A DNA stretch of 64,000 nucleotides from JBIKWM01 sp044356305. GTDB lineage: Bacteria; Bacteroidota; Bacteroidia; UBA10329. Of this stretch, positions 34,880 through 42,786 are shown piece by piece. The stretch lies in the NCBI GenBank assembly GCA_044356305.1, contig JBIKWM010000001.1, positions 1-64,000 on the forward strand, in the 5' to 3' direction. The notes below the pieces were generated by a model. That model was not told the origin of the DNA and did not search any database. It saw only the letters and a program-made list of their open reading frames with translations. A program made the position numbers and the translations under genes. Position 1 is the first letter of the stretch. Every line of letters starts with the position of its first letter.

Positions 34880-35025
34880 TTATCCACATCCCCATCCTGC
34901 CATTGCCCTATATCTCGCCCCGGTATTCGCAGGTAAAGTGGTCCTTCGCCAACGCATAGATGGCCTCGCTGATGTTCACGCGGCCCATCTCGCCAGCGCC
35001 CGACACCTCCTCGATGCTGGCTGTT
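34880..35025 (-). pseudogene. Decayed adenylate cyclase tail
   Basis: The minus strand still reads GEMGRVNISEAIYALAKDHF and TCEYRGEI, then a stop where the intact genes continue EAKGKGKMGMWF. It matches the last 45-50 residues of the two neighbouring cyclases. Nothing upstream of it resembles a cyclase, so it is an isolated tail. It lies just upstream of the intact gene, in the same orientation. The remaining 35026-35290 shows no gene. Confidence 0.75.
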
Positions 35026-35301
35026 CAGGCATCGGGCTTTTGCTGCCGCTTCCATGCGGCCTCGGCCAGGGTCGGGCCTGCGCGAAGCGACCTCATCCCC
35101 AGCTCGTCCGCACCGTAGGGAACGTTCTGGGTCCGTACTTCAACCATAAGACAACCGCTAGGCCGAGGCGGACAGAACGGACCTGAAATGGGAGCATCTT
35201 GCAAATGAAGGCGGCCAGGTCCATGGTGGCCGACATGCATTCATAAGCCTTTTGCCGCGTCCTGTCTGATATTTTACCGTTATTCCATCCCCTGTTTGAG
35301 G

Positions 35302-35309
35302 TATTTTCG
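35302..35309 (+). promoter_or_regulatory. -7 element TATTTTCG of the SUF operon
   Basis: TATTTTCG, followed by CGG, lies 59 bp upstream of the first SUF gene, and the dyad at 35325-35345 sits just after the expected start of transcription. Confidence 0.5.
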
Positions 35310-35324
35310 CGGCTTGAAATACGG

Positions 35325-35345
35325 CTTGTTTAGAACAAGTCTAAA
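35325..35345 (+). promoter_or_regulatory. Overlapping dyads, possible operator of the SUF operon
   Basis: Two perfect inverted repeats overlap: CTTGT-TTAGA-ACAAG (35325-35339) and TTTAGA-ACAAG-TCTAAA (35329-35345). The position just downstream of the -7 element fits a repressor site. An iron- or Fe-S-responsive regulator (Fur or Rrf2/IscR type) is plausible by context, but the protein is not identifiable from this window. Confidence 0.45.
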
Positions 35346-35368
35346 TAAAAATTGTTGCCGAAGGCATC

Positions 35369-35698
35369 ATGATAACAGTGACAGAGAACGCCAAGAAGAA
35401 GGCCATCAGCCTCATGGAGGAGGAAGGCAAGGACAGTACCGCGGCATTTATCCGTGTCGGGGTAAAGGGCGGTGGCTGCTCGGGCCTGAGCTATGACCTG
35501 AGTTTTGATACCGACCTGAAGCCCGAGGACAAGGTGTTTGAGCACAACGGTATCCGCGTGGCCGTGGATAAGAAGAGTTTCCTGTATCTGGTGGGCACCG
35601 AGCTCGATTATTCCGGAGGGCTCAACGGCAAAGGGTTTTTCTTCAACAACCCGAATGCCACCCGCACATGCGGCTGCGGGGAAAGTTTCGCAGTTTGA
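35369..35698 (+). CDS. IscA/SufA-type iron-sulfur assembly protein
   Basis: The 109-residue A-type carrier has the three conserved cysteines C37 (GGGCSGLSY), C101 and C103 (TCGCGESF). It receives Fe-S clusters from the SufBCD scaffold and passes them on. As first gene of the operon, 27 bp before the sufB start, it sits directly behind the operator-like dyads. Confidence 0.94.
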   Translation: MITVTENAKKKAISLMEEEGKDSTAAFIRVGVKGGGCSGLSYDLSFDTDLKPEDKVFEHNGIRVAVDKKSFLYLVGTELDYSGGLNGKGFFFNNPNATRTCGCGESFAV

Positions 35699-35725
35699 TT
35701 AGCGTATTTGCTGATTATCAAAGAG

Positions 35726-37186
35726 ATGGCAGAAGAAAATCAGCTCCTCAAGGAGTTCACGCAGAAGGACTACGAGTACGGCTGGAGCATCGACATCGAG
35801 GCCGATCAGCTGCCGATGGGCCTCAACGAGGAGATCGTTCGGGCCATCTCGGCCAAGAAGAACGAGCCCGAATGGCTCACCGAATGGCGCTTGAAAGCCT
35901 ACCGCCACTGGCTCACCTTGGACGAGCCTGTATGGGCGCACATCCATTATCCAAAGGTTGATTTTCAGAACATCATATACTACTCGGCCCCAAAGGCCAA
36001 AAAGGAGATTGGCAGTCTGGATGAGGTGGATCCCGAGATGCTCGCCACCTTCGAGAAACTGGGCATCTCATTGGAGGAGCAGAAGCGCCTGCTCAATGTA
36101 GCCGGAGCCAATGTGGCTGTTGATGCTGTGTTTGACAGTGTCAGCGTCAAGACCACCTTTCAGGAGACGTTGCGCGAGCGGGGCATCATATTTTGCTCAT
36201 TCAGCGAGGCGGTGCAGGAACATCCCGATCTGGTGCGCGAATACCTCGGCTCGGTAGTGCCGATGACCGACAACTACTATGCGGCCCTCAACTCGGCCGT
36301 ATTCAGCGATGGGTCTTTCTGCTACATTCCCAAGGGCGTGCGCTGCCCCATGGAACTGAGCACCTATTTCCGCATCAATGCCATGAACACGGGGCAATTT
36401 GAAAGAACCCTTGTGATTGCAGATGAGGACAGCTATGTAAGCTACCTCGAGGGCTGCACCGCCCCGCAGCGCGATGAAAATCAACTACATGCCGCGGTAG
36501 TGGAACTGGTGGCCATGAAAGGCGCGGAGATCAAGTACAGCACGGTGCAGAACTGGTATCCTGGCGATAAGGAGGGCAAAGGGGGAATCTACAATTTCGT
36601 TACCAAGCGCGGCATATGTGCAGGTGATTGCGCCAAGATCAGTTGGACGCAGGTGGAGACCGGGTCGGCCATCACATGGAAATACCCTAGCTGCATCCTC
36701 AAGGGCGACAACAGCATCGGGGAGTTCTACTCCGTGGCTGTGACCAACAACTTCCAACAGGCCGACACGGGCACCAAGATGATCCACCTGGGCAAGAACA
36801 CCAAGAGCACCATAATCAGCAAGGGTATCTCGGCCGGAAGGAGCAACAATAGCTACCGAGGACTGGTGCGCATAGGCCGCAACGCCTCCAACGCCCGCAA
36901 CTTCTCGCAGTGTGACTCGCTGCTGCTTGGCGACCGCTGCGGGGCGCACACCTTCCCCTATATCGAGACACAGAACAGCACCGCCAAGGTGGAGCATGAG
37001 GCCACCACCAGCAAAGTGGGCGAAGACCAGATCTTCTACTGCAACCAGCGCGGCCTAGACACCGAGCAGGCCATCGGCCTCATCGTGAACGGCTACTGTA
37101 AAGAGGTATTGAACAAACTACCAATGGAATTCGCGGTGGAGGCGCAGAAGCTGTTGGCGGTCTCACTCGAAGGGTCGGTGGGATAG
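35726..37186 (+). CDS. sufB: SufB, Fe-S cluster scaffold subunit
   Basis: The protein is about 486 residues and forms the SufBC2D scaffold. The match is full-length: YSAPKAKKEIGSLDEVDPEML at the start, the core GVRCPMELSTYFRIN and SYLEGCTAPQRDENQLHAAVVE, then the C-terminal ATTSKVGEDQIFYCNQRGL motif with the catalytic cysteine. The ATG at 35726 follows AAAGAG, and the family begins near this point. An in-frame start at 35708 would add six residues. In most genomes sufC follows directly; here a GxxExxY gene and repeats intervene. Confidence 0.96.
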   Translation: MAEENQLLKEFTQKDYEYGWSIDIEADQLPMGLNEEIVRAISAKKNEPEWLTEWRLKAYRHWLTLDEPVWAHIHYPKVDFQNIIYYSAPKAKKEIGSLDEVDPEMLATFEKLGISLEEQKRLLNVAGANVAVDAVFDSVSVKTTFQETLRERGIIFCSFSEAVQEHPDLVREYLGSVVPMTDNYYAALNSAVFSDGSFCYIPKGVRCPMELSTYFRINAMNTGQFERTLVIADEDSYVSYLEGCTAPQRDENQLHAAVVELVAMKGAEIKYSTVQNWYPGDKEGKGGIYNFVTKRGICAGDCAKISWTQVETGSAITWKYPSCILKGDNSIGEFYSVAVTNNFQQADTGTKMIHLGKNTKSTIISKGISAGRSNNSYRGLVRIGRNASNARNFSQCDSLLLGDRCGAHTFPYIETQNSTAKVEHEATTSKVGEDQIFYCNQRGLDTEQAIGLIVNGYCKEVLNKLPMEFAVEAQKLLAVSLEGSVG

Positions 37187-37191
37187 AATTT

Positions 37192-37231
37192 AACCGCAAA
37201 GGGCGCAAAGATTTTCGCAAAGAACACAGAG
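37192..37231. repeat. 40-bp direct repeat, left of the GxxExxY gene
   Basis: AACCGCAAAGGGCGCAAAGA and following bases recur at 37684-37723 with about 6 mismatches in 40. The unit also matches, inverted, the pair at 37819-37861. Repeats containing CGCAAAG are common near GxxExxY genes in Bacteroidota, from general memory of such genomes. Confidence 0.75.
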
Positions 37232-37288
37232 AAAGAAGTGAAGTTGAAATGTCAAGGATGACATTTCACAAGGACGCAAAGACACAAC

Positions 37289-37678
37289 GTGAAGCAGAAC
37301 CCTACAGAGAATGAGTTGTCGAAGGTGGTGATTGGCCACGCGATCAAGGTGCATCGTGCTTTGGGGCCTGGGCTATTGGAATCGAGCTACGAACAGTGTC
37401 TGGCTTATGAACTTAAAAAGAACGGGCTCTACGTGGAGGTGCAGAAACCGATGCCATTGAAATATGAGGATGTGGAGTTGGAGTGTGGTTACAGGATAGA
37501 TATGATGGTTGAGAACAAGCTGATTCTGGAATTAAAGGCGGTTGAAGAGCTGAACATGGTTCATCTTGCTCAGATTATGACCTATCTCAAACTGAGCGGC
37601 TGCAAACTCGGACTGCTCATTAATTTCAATGTGACTTTGCTGCGCGATGGCATTCAACGTGTTGTGAATGGGCTATGA
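37289..37678 (+). CDS. GxxExxY-family protein
   Basis: The 129-residue protein shows the family motif GPGLLESSY (residues 27-35) and the PD-(D/E)xK-like core: VELECGYRIDMMVENKLILELKA with D and E-x-K, then HLAQIMTYLKLSGCKLGLLINF. These small nuclease-fold proteins are widespread in Bacteroidota and of unknown function. It interrupts the suf operon between sufB and sufC and is flanked by related direct and inverted repeats, so it looks like a small mobile unit. The start may be GTG (37289); no ATG gives the conserved N-terminus better. Confidence 0.85.
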   Translation: MKQNPTENELSKVVIGHAIKVHRALGPGLLESSYEQCLAYELKKNGLYVEVQKPMPLKYEDVELECGYRIDMMVENKLILELKAVEELNMVHLAQIMTYLKLSGCKLGLLINFNVTLLRDGIQRVVNGL

Positions 37679-37683
37679 AATGA

Positions 37684-37723
37684 AACCGCAAAGGGAGCTA
37701 ATATTCTCGCGAAGAACACGGAG
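37684..37723. repeat. 40-bp direct repeat, right of the GxxExxY gene
   Basis: This is the partner of 37192-37231, beginning 5 bp after the GxxExxY stop codon. Together they bracket the gene. Confidence 0.75.
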
Positions 37724-37818
37724 ACAAATGAACACGAAGCATTCAGAATCAATCTACTATTTTGAGTTTTCGCAGAATGCGAGAGAACCTCTGCACTCTT
37801 GTTTTTCCCTCAAAAAAA

Positions 37819-37861
37819 CCTCCGCGCACTCTGCGTAAACCTCCGCGCACTTTGCGGTAAA
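37819..37861. repeat. Tandem pair of CCTCCGCGCAC repeats, inverted to the flanking repeats
   Basis: CCTCCGCGCACTCTGCGTAAA (37819-37839) and CCTCCGCGCACTTTGCGGTAA (from 37840) are tandem. The complement of the second reads TTACCGCAAAGTGCGCGGAG, which matches the start of the 37192 repeat. They lie 33 bp before sufC and could form a hairpin with the upstream copies. Confidence 0.75.
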
Positions 37862-37893
37862 AAACAACCACTTAGCTTTAGAAAAGCACACAC

Positions 37894-38655
37894 ATGTTAA
37901 GAATAGAAAACCTCCACGCCAAAGTGGAGGAAAAAGACATCCTAAAAGGCTTCAATCTTACCGTGAACGCGGGTGAGGTGCACGCCATCATGGGCCCGAA
38001 CGGTGCAGGCAAGAGCACGTTGGCCGCAGTTTTGGCGGGCAACGAGAATTTTGAGGTTACTGATGGCTGTGCTGAGCTGGACGGCAAGGACCTGCTCGAC
38101 ATGGCCCCAGAGGAAAGGGCGCGTGAGGGGCTGTTCCTCGCCTTTCAGTATCCGGTCGAGATTCCGGGCGTGAGCAACACCAACTTCCTCCGTGCGGCCG
38201 TCACTGAAGTGCGCAAGCACCGTGGCCTCCCCGAACTGGACGCAAAAGGATTCCTTCAGTACATGAAGAAGAAAAAGGAACTGGTGGAAATGACCACTGA
38301 TCTCACCGGAAGGGCTGTGAACGAAGGTTTCTCGGGCGGGGAGAAGAAACGCAACGAGGTGTTCCAGATGGCCATGCTCGAACCGAAACTCGCCATACTT
38401 GACGAGACCGATTCCGGCCTCGACATCGATGCACTGCGCATCGTGGCCAACGGGGTGAACAAGCTCCGCAGCAACGACCGCTCGTTCATCGTGATCACGC
38501 ACTACCAGCGGCTGCTCGACTACATCGTGCCCGACTTCGTGCACGTCCTCTACAACGGCCGCATCGTGAAATCAGGGACAAAAGAACTTGCGTTGGAACT
38601 GGAAGAGAAGGGCTACGATTGGATTAAGGCCGAGTTGGAGGAGGCAGCGGCATGA
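37894..38655 (+). CDS. sufC: SufC, ATPase of the Fe-S scaffold
   Basis: The 253-residue ABC-type ATPase has Walker A GPNGAGKST (34-42), a Q-loop in FLAFQYPVEIPGVSN, signature SGGEKKRNEV and Walker B LAILDETDSGLDID. It binds SufB and SufD and drives conformational change during cluster assembly. Its stop overlaps the sufD start (ATGA). Confidence 0.97.
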   Translation: MLRIENLHAKVEEKDILKGFNLTVNAGEVHAIMGPNGAGKSTLAAVLAGNENFEVTDGCAELDGKDLLDMAPEERAREGLFLAFQYPVEIPGVSNTNFLRAAVTEVRKHRGLPELDAKGFLQYMKKKKELVEMTTDLTGRAVNEGFSGGEKKRNEVFQMAMLEPKLAILDETDSGLDIDALRIVANGVNKLRSNDRSFIVITHYQRLLDYIVPDFVHVLYNGRIVKSGTKELALELEEKGYDWIKAELEEAAA

Positions 38656-39887
38656 GCACAACATTAGACACATCTGAGGTTGTGGCCAGACTGCTCGAGG
38701 CCCTACCCTCTGACAGCCTTTTCGCCCTGCGCGAAGAGGCTGCATCGCTGTTGCGCGAGAAGGGCATACCGAGCAAGAGGCACGAGGACTGGAAATACAC
38801 CAACGTTAAGCGGTTGTTCGACCAAGGATTGAATCCGACCACTTCGGTCCGGCCAATCGTGTCTGAACAGTCGGTCAGGCTCATGAATGGAAGTGTTGGA
38901 CGCGAGTTTCCTTCCATCCCAGGAGTGACCTTCACCACCCTTGCCGAGTCGGGCGATCTGCTTAGCTACATCAGCAAGAGCGGCATCCACACCAAGCAGG
39001 AGTTGGCCGCGTTGAACACGGTGCTGTTCACCGATGCACTCATCATCCATGTGGCGAGAAATGCGCAGGTGGATGGCACATTGGTCATTGACCATGCGCT
39101 GAACACTGTGGACGGTCAACTTTTCTCCTCCCGAATCCTCATTGTCATGGAGGAAGGTGCCCGTCTGCGCTGTTTGCATCATTTCCGCGGGGAGATCATC
39201 TCGGAGAAATCGCTTTTGAATCACCTCACCGAGGCATTCATAGGAACGAACGCATCCTTGGAAATGAACATCCTTCAGGAAATTCCCGAAGGAAATCTTG
39301 TGAACACCACGGAGATTGAAGTGGAGCGCAATGGCCGTTCGGTGACCAACACCGTGCAGCTGCAAGGCAAGCTGCTGCGCAACAACCTCAACGTGCGCAT
39401 TGCGGGGCAGAGCGCTGAGGCCCACCTCAACGGATTTTATCTGGTTAGCGGCACCGACCTGTTCGACAACCACACGCTCGTGGACCATCTTGTACCGAAC
39501 TGCCAGAGCAACGAGACCTACAAAGGCCTTCTTGGCGGAAAGGCTACTGGCGTGTTCAACGGCAAGGTGCATGTGTATGTCGATGCGCAGAAGACCAACG
39601 CCTACCAGCAGAACAAGAACATCCTGCTGAGTGATACGGCCACCATGAACTCCAAGCCTGAGCTGGAGATCTATGCCGATGATGTGAAGTGCAGCCACGG
39701 AAGCACCACCGGCCAATTGGACGCGGATGCCATGTTCTACCTCCGTTCGCGCGGCCTTTCGCAACGCAGCGCCCTGGCTCTTTTGCTCACAGCCTTCGCC
39801 TCCGATGTGCTTGGTGCGGTGAGCGATGAGCAACTGCGCGAGACGCTGGAGCGGAAAGTGCAGGCCCGATTATCTGAAATGGAATAG
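38652..39887 (+). CDS. sufD: SufD, Fe-S scaffold subunit
   Basis: The 411-residue partner of SufB has the N-terminal KRHEDWKYTNVKRLFDQGL segment and the beta-helix core (SETYKGLLGGKATGVFNGKVHV). The C-terminal EIYADDVKCSHGSTTGQLD with the conserved histidine is followed by FYLRSRGLSQRSALALLL. It starts inside the sufC stop and ends just before sufS. Confidence 0.95.
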   Translation: MSTTLDTSEVVARLLEALPSDSLFALREEAASLLREKGIPSKRHEDWKYTNVKRLFDQGLNPTTSVRPIVSEQSVRLMNGSVGREFPSIPGVTFTTLAESGDLLSYISKSGIHTKQELAALNTVLFTDALIIHVARNAQVDGTLVIDHALNTVDGQLFSSRILIVMEEGARLRCLHHFRGEIISEKSLLNHLTEAFIGTNASLEMNILQEIPEGNLVNTTEIEVERNGRSVTNTVQLQGKLLRNNLNVRIAGQSAEAHLNGFYLVSGTDLFDNHTLVDHLVPNCQSNETYKGLLGGKATGVFNGKVHVYVDAQKTNAYQQNKNILLSDTATMNSKPELEIYADDVKCSHGSTTGQLDADAMFYLRSRGLSQRSALALLLTAFASDVLGAVSDEQLRETLERKVQARLSEME

Positions 39888-41120
39888 ATGGTCATCGATA
39901 CCGGTATAGACCTCACCGCGCTCAGGGCGCAGTTTCCCATCCTTCACACTGAAGTGAACGGGAAGCCCTTGGTGTATCTCGATAACGGGGCCAGTTCGCA
40001 GAAGCCGCAGTCGGTCATCGACACCATCAGCAGATACTACGAGCAGGAGAACAGCAACATCCACCGTGGGGTGCACACCCTCAGTGCCAATGCCACTGCG
40101 GCCTACGAGGAGGTACGGAAGAAAGTGCAGCATTTCATCAACGCGCGGCACGACCATGAGGTGATCTTCACAAGCGGGACCACAGGCAGCATCAATCTTG
40201 TCGCGAGTTCGTTCGGAGAAAAATTCATCGAGAAGGAAGATGAGATCATCATCACCGCCATGGAGCACCACAGCAACATCGTGCCCTGGCAGATGCTCTG
40301 CGAACGCAAGGGAGCTAAACTGCGTGTGATCCCTATGTCTGATGAAGGCGAGATATGCCTCGATGACTTTGCAAAGCTGCTTTCACCGAAAACGAAACTG
40401 GTATCGGTGGTGCACATCTCCAACTCGCTCGGAACGGTGAATCCCGTGCGCAACATCATCCAGATGGCCCATGTCAATGGCATGAAAGTGCTGGTGGACG
40501 GTGCGCAGGCAATTCACCACATGCCCGTGGACGTGCAGGAACTAGACTGCGACTTCTATGCATTCTCGGCCCACAAGATGTACGGCCCAACGGGCGTAGG
40601 CATTCTCTACGGTAAGGAAGAATATCTCAATGCCATGCCTCCGTATCAGGGCGGTGGCGACATGATAAAGACCGTCACCTTCGAGCGGACTGAGTACAAC
40701 GAGCTGCCGTTCAAGTTCGAGGCCGGGACGCCCAATATCGCTGGCGGAATGGGCATCGGTGCGGCCATCGACTTCATCAACTCCATTGGTTTCGAGGCCA
40801 TCATGGCGCATGAGCGGCAGTTGATGCGCTATGGGATAGAAACCCTCGGTGGCATCAAAGGACTTCGGCAGATCGGTACGGCCAAAGAACGGGCTGGCGT
40901 CATTTCGTTCATTCTCGATGGCATTCATCCCTACGACACTGGCGTGATCCTCGACAAGATGGGCATAGCCGTTCGCACGGGCCACCATTGCACCCAGCCC
41001 GTGATGGACCGCTTCGCCATTCCCGGAACGGTGCGGGCCTCGCTCGCGGTCTATAACACCAAGGCCGAGGTTGACAAACTGGCCGAAGGGCTGGAACGGG
41101 TGCTGCGGATGTTCAGTTGA
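39888..41120 (+). CDS. sufS: SufS cysteine desulfurase
   Basis: The 410-residue group II desulfurase takes sulfur from cysteine. It shows the PLP lysine K230 in FSAHKMYGPTG, the HHSNIVPW segment and the persulfide cysteine C368 in RTGHHCTQP. The ATG follows the sufD stop directly. SufE, encoded next, accepts the sulfur. Confidence 0.97.
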   Translation: MVIDTGIDLTALRAQFPILHTEVNGKPLVYLDNGASSQKPQSVIDTISRYYEQENSNIHRGVHTLSANATAAYEEVRKKVQHFINARHDHEVIFTSGTTGSINLVASSFGEKFIEKEDEIIITAMEHHSNIVPWQMLCERKGAKLRVIPMSDEGEICLDDFAKLLSPKTKLVSVVHISNSLGTVNPVRNIIQMAHVNGMKVLVDGAQAIHHMPVDVQELDCDFYAFSAHKMYGPTGVGILYGKEEYLNAMPPYQGGGDMIKTVTFERTEYNELPFKFEAGTPNIAGGMGIGAAIDFINSIGFEAIMAHERQLMRYGIETLGGIKGLRQIGTAKERAGVISFILDGIHPYDTGVILDKMGIAVRTGHHCTQPVMDRFAIPGTVRASLAVYNTKAEVDKLAEGLERVLRMFS

Positions 41121-41131
41121 AACCTAAGAAA

Positions 41132-41587
41132 ATGACTACAGCATTGGAAGACAGCATTGGAGCCCGCGAGGCAGAGATCGTAGAGGAGTTCGGGCTTTTC
41201 AGCGACTGGACCGACAAGTATGAGCATCTCATTTCGCTGGGCAAGGAATTGCCATTGATTGATGAGGGCATGAAATCGGATGACCTGCTTATCAAAGGCT
41301 GCCAGAGCCGGGTGTGGCTACAGGCCAGACTGCAGAATGGCAGAGTCATCTTCACGGCCGACTCCGATGCCATCATCACCAAAGGGGTGATCAGTCTGCT
41401 CATCCGTGTTCTGAGCGGTCTGTCGCCCCAGCAGATCATTGATGCCGAACTCACGTTCATCGAGCGCATCGGCCTCAAGGAACACCTTTCGCCCACACGC
41501 AGCAACGGCCTGGTGAGCATGATCAGGCAGATGAAGTTCTACGCCATCGCCTTCCGCTCCATCCAACACACCGAGAGCCATGAGTGA
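41132..41587 (+). CDS. sufE: SufE sulfur acceptor
   Basis: The protein is 151 residues from the ATG at 41132. The reactive cysteine (C57) lies in IKGCQSRVW, and EFGLFSDWTDKYEHLI is the family start. It stimulates SufS and carries persulfide sulfur to SufBCD. A TTG five codons earlier overlaps the sufS stop and is less likely. Confidence 0.95.
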   Translation: MTTALEDSIGAREAEIVEEFGLFSDWTDKYEHLISLGKELPLIDEGMKSDDLLIKGCQSRVWLQARLQNGRVIFTADSDAIITKGVISLLIRVLSGLSPQQIIDAELTFIERIGLKEHLSPTRSNGLVSMIRQMKFYAIAFRSIQHTESHE

Positions 41588-41909
41588 GCACACCGAGAGC
41601 CTGCGCAAGCAACTGGAGGAGCGCATCATTGACACCCTGCGCACCATTTACGACCCCGAGATCCCGGTCGACATCTACGAGCTGGGCCTCATCTACAACA
41701 TTGAGGTGAACGAGGCCCTTGAGGCCGTGGTGACCATGACCCTCACTTCGCCCTCGTGCCCCGTGGCCGAGAGCATGCCGCTGGAGGTGGAAGAGAAGGT
41801 GGGCAAGGTGCCGGGCGTTATCAAGAGCAAGGTCAACCTCACATTCGACCCGCCCTGGGACAAGGACATGATGAGCGAAGCCGCCATGCTGGAGCTGGGG
41901 TTCATGTGA
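41580..41909 (+). CDS. SufT/MIP18-type (DUF59) Fe-S maturation protein
   Basis: The 109-residue protein shows the MIP18/DUF59 core: TIYDPEIPVDIYELGLIYNI, then MTLTSPSCPVAES with the conserved cysteine, and VNLTFDPPWDKDMMSE. It acts in later steps of Fe-S maturation and is the usual last gene of Bacteroidota suf operons. It overlaps sufE by 8 bp. Confidence 0.92.
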   Translation: MSEHTESLRKQLEERIIDTLRTIYDPEIPVDIYELGLIYNIEVNEALEAVVTMTLTSPSCPVAESMPLEVEEKVGKVPGVIKSKVNLTFDPPWDKDMMSEAAMLELGFM

Positions 41910-41921
41910 GACCTTTGCCCC

Positions 41922-42509
41922 ATGCCGACAAAGCGCGTGGCCCTGTTCTTCGGTTCGTTCAATCCGGTGCATGTGGGCCACATGGTCATTGCCACCTGGG
42001 TGGCCGAGTTTGGAAAGGTGGACGGGCTATGGTTCGTTCCATCGCCCCAGAACCCGTTGAAAGAACGTTCAGGACTGTTGCCGTACCATCACCGCTTGGA
42101 GATGCTGCGCTTGGCCGTGGGCGATGACAGCCGTTTCCGCGTGTCGGACATTGAGAGCCGCCTGTCGGTCCCATCCTACACGGCCGACACGCTGGCCCAT
42201 CTGCACGAGAAATACCCGGAGGTACAATTCTCGTTGGTGATGGGAGGCGATAATCTGGCCACTTTCCATAAGTGGAAGAACCACCGCTATATCATCGATA
42301 ACCATCCCATCCTGGTCTATACGCGCCCAGGACAAGGTGCCACAGCCTTTGACGCGCATCCGCAGGTGCGGTTCATCGATGCGCCAGTGATGGCCATCTC
42401 GAGCACCGCTATAAGGGAGATGGTGGCCGATGGCCGCAATGTGCGCCACCTCATGCCCTATGCGGCATGGGCCTATCTCGATCAGATGAACCTGTTCCGC
42501 AGGACCTGA
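41922..42509 (+). CDS. nadD: Nicotinate-nucleotide adenylyltransferase
   Basis: The 195-residue nucleotidyltransferase makes deamido-NAD from nicotinate mononucleotide. GSFNPVHVGHM (the HxGH motif) and AISSTAIREMV (the ISSTxxR motif) are present, as are VPSPQNPLK and GGDNLATFHKWK of the bacterial enzyme. It starts 12 bp after the SufT-like gene and may be read from the suf transcript, although CTTTGCCCC just before the ATG could serve a promoter of its own. Confidence 0.95.
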   Translation: MPTKRVALFFGSFNPVHVGHMVIATWVAEFGKVDGLWFVPSPQNPLKERSGLLPYHHRLEMLRLAVGDDSRFRVSDIESRLSVPSYTADTLAHLHEKYPEVQFSLVMGGDNLATFHKWKNHRYIIDNHPILVYTRPGQGATAFDAHPQVRFIDAPVMAISSTAIREMVADGRNVRHLMPYAAWAYLDQMNLFRRT

Positions 42510-42535
42510 TAGAAAGCCTTAGATTACTTGGTCGC

Positions 42536-42569
42536 CTCTCGGCAATCATGAATTCATGGTCTGAGAGGT
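42536..42569. terminator. Dyad between nadD and the icmF tail remnant
   Basis: CCTCTC and GAGAGG enclose CATGAATTCATG, giving nested inverted repeats just after nadD. No T-run follows, so the terminator role is weakly supported. Confidence 0.3.
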
Positions 42570-42610
42570 CGGGGCAGGTACATCCCGCAGCACGGCCCCA
42601 GAGGTACGTA

Positions 42611-42761
42611 ACATATTCCTCCTATACTGCCCCCCCCCACCTCGAACAGCGCATCGGTGATCTGGCCTAAGGAACATGCCTTGGTCACTTCCATCAGCGT
42701 GTTGAACAAGGTGCCGTTCTGCACCGCTGTTTCCTGCAACTGGCGCAGGAGGGCGGGTCGG
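42611..42761 (-). pseudogene. Isolated icmF 3'-end remnant
   Basis: The minus strand encodes RPALLRQLQETAVQNG and TKACSLGQITDALFEVGG, the C-terminus of the mutase at 43836-47198, with a few substitutions (Q to E, N to T, D to E). The nine-base G run here has seven G in the intact gene, so the frame is also shifted. About 89 percent of bases match by eye. It lies on the far side of the TonB-TPR gene, so that gene is bracketed by two icmF tails. Confidence 0.88.
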
Positions 42762-42786
42762 TTAGAAACACCTGCCTTGCCCGCCA

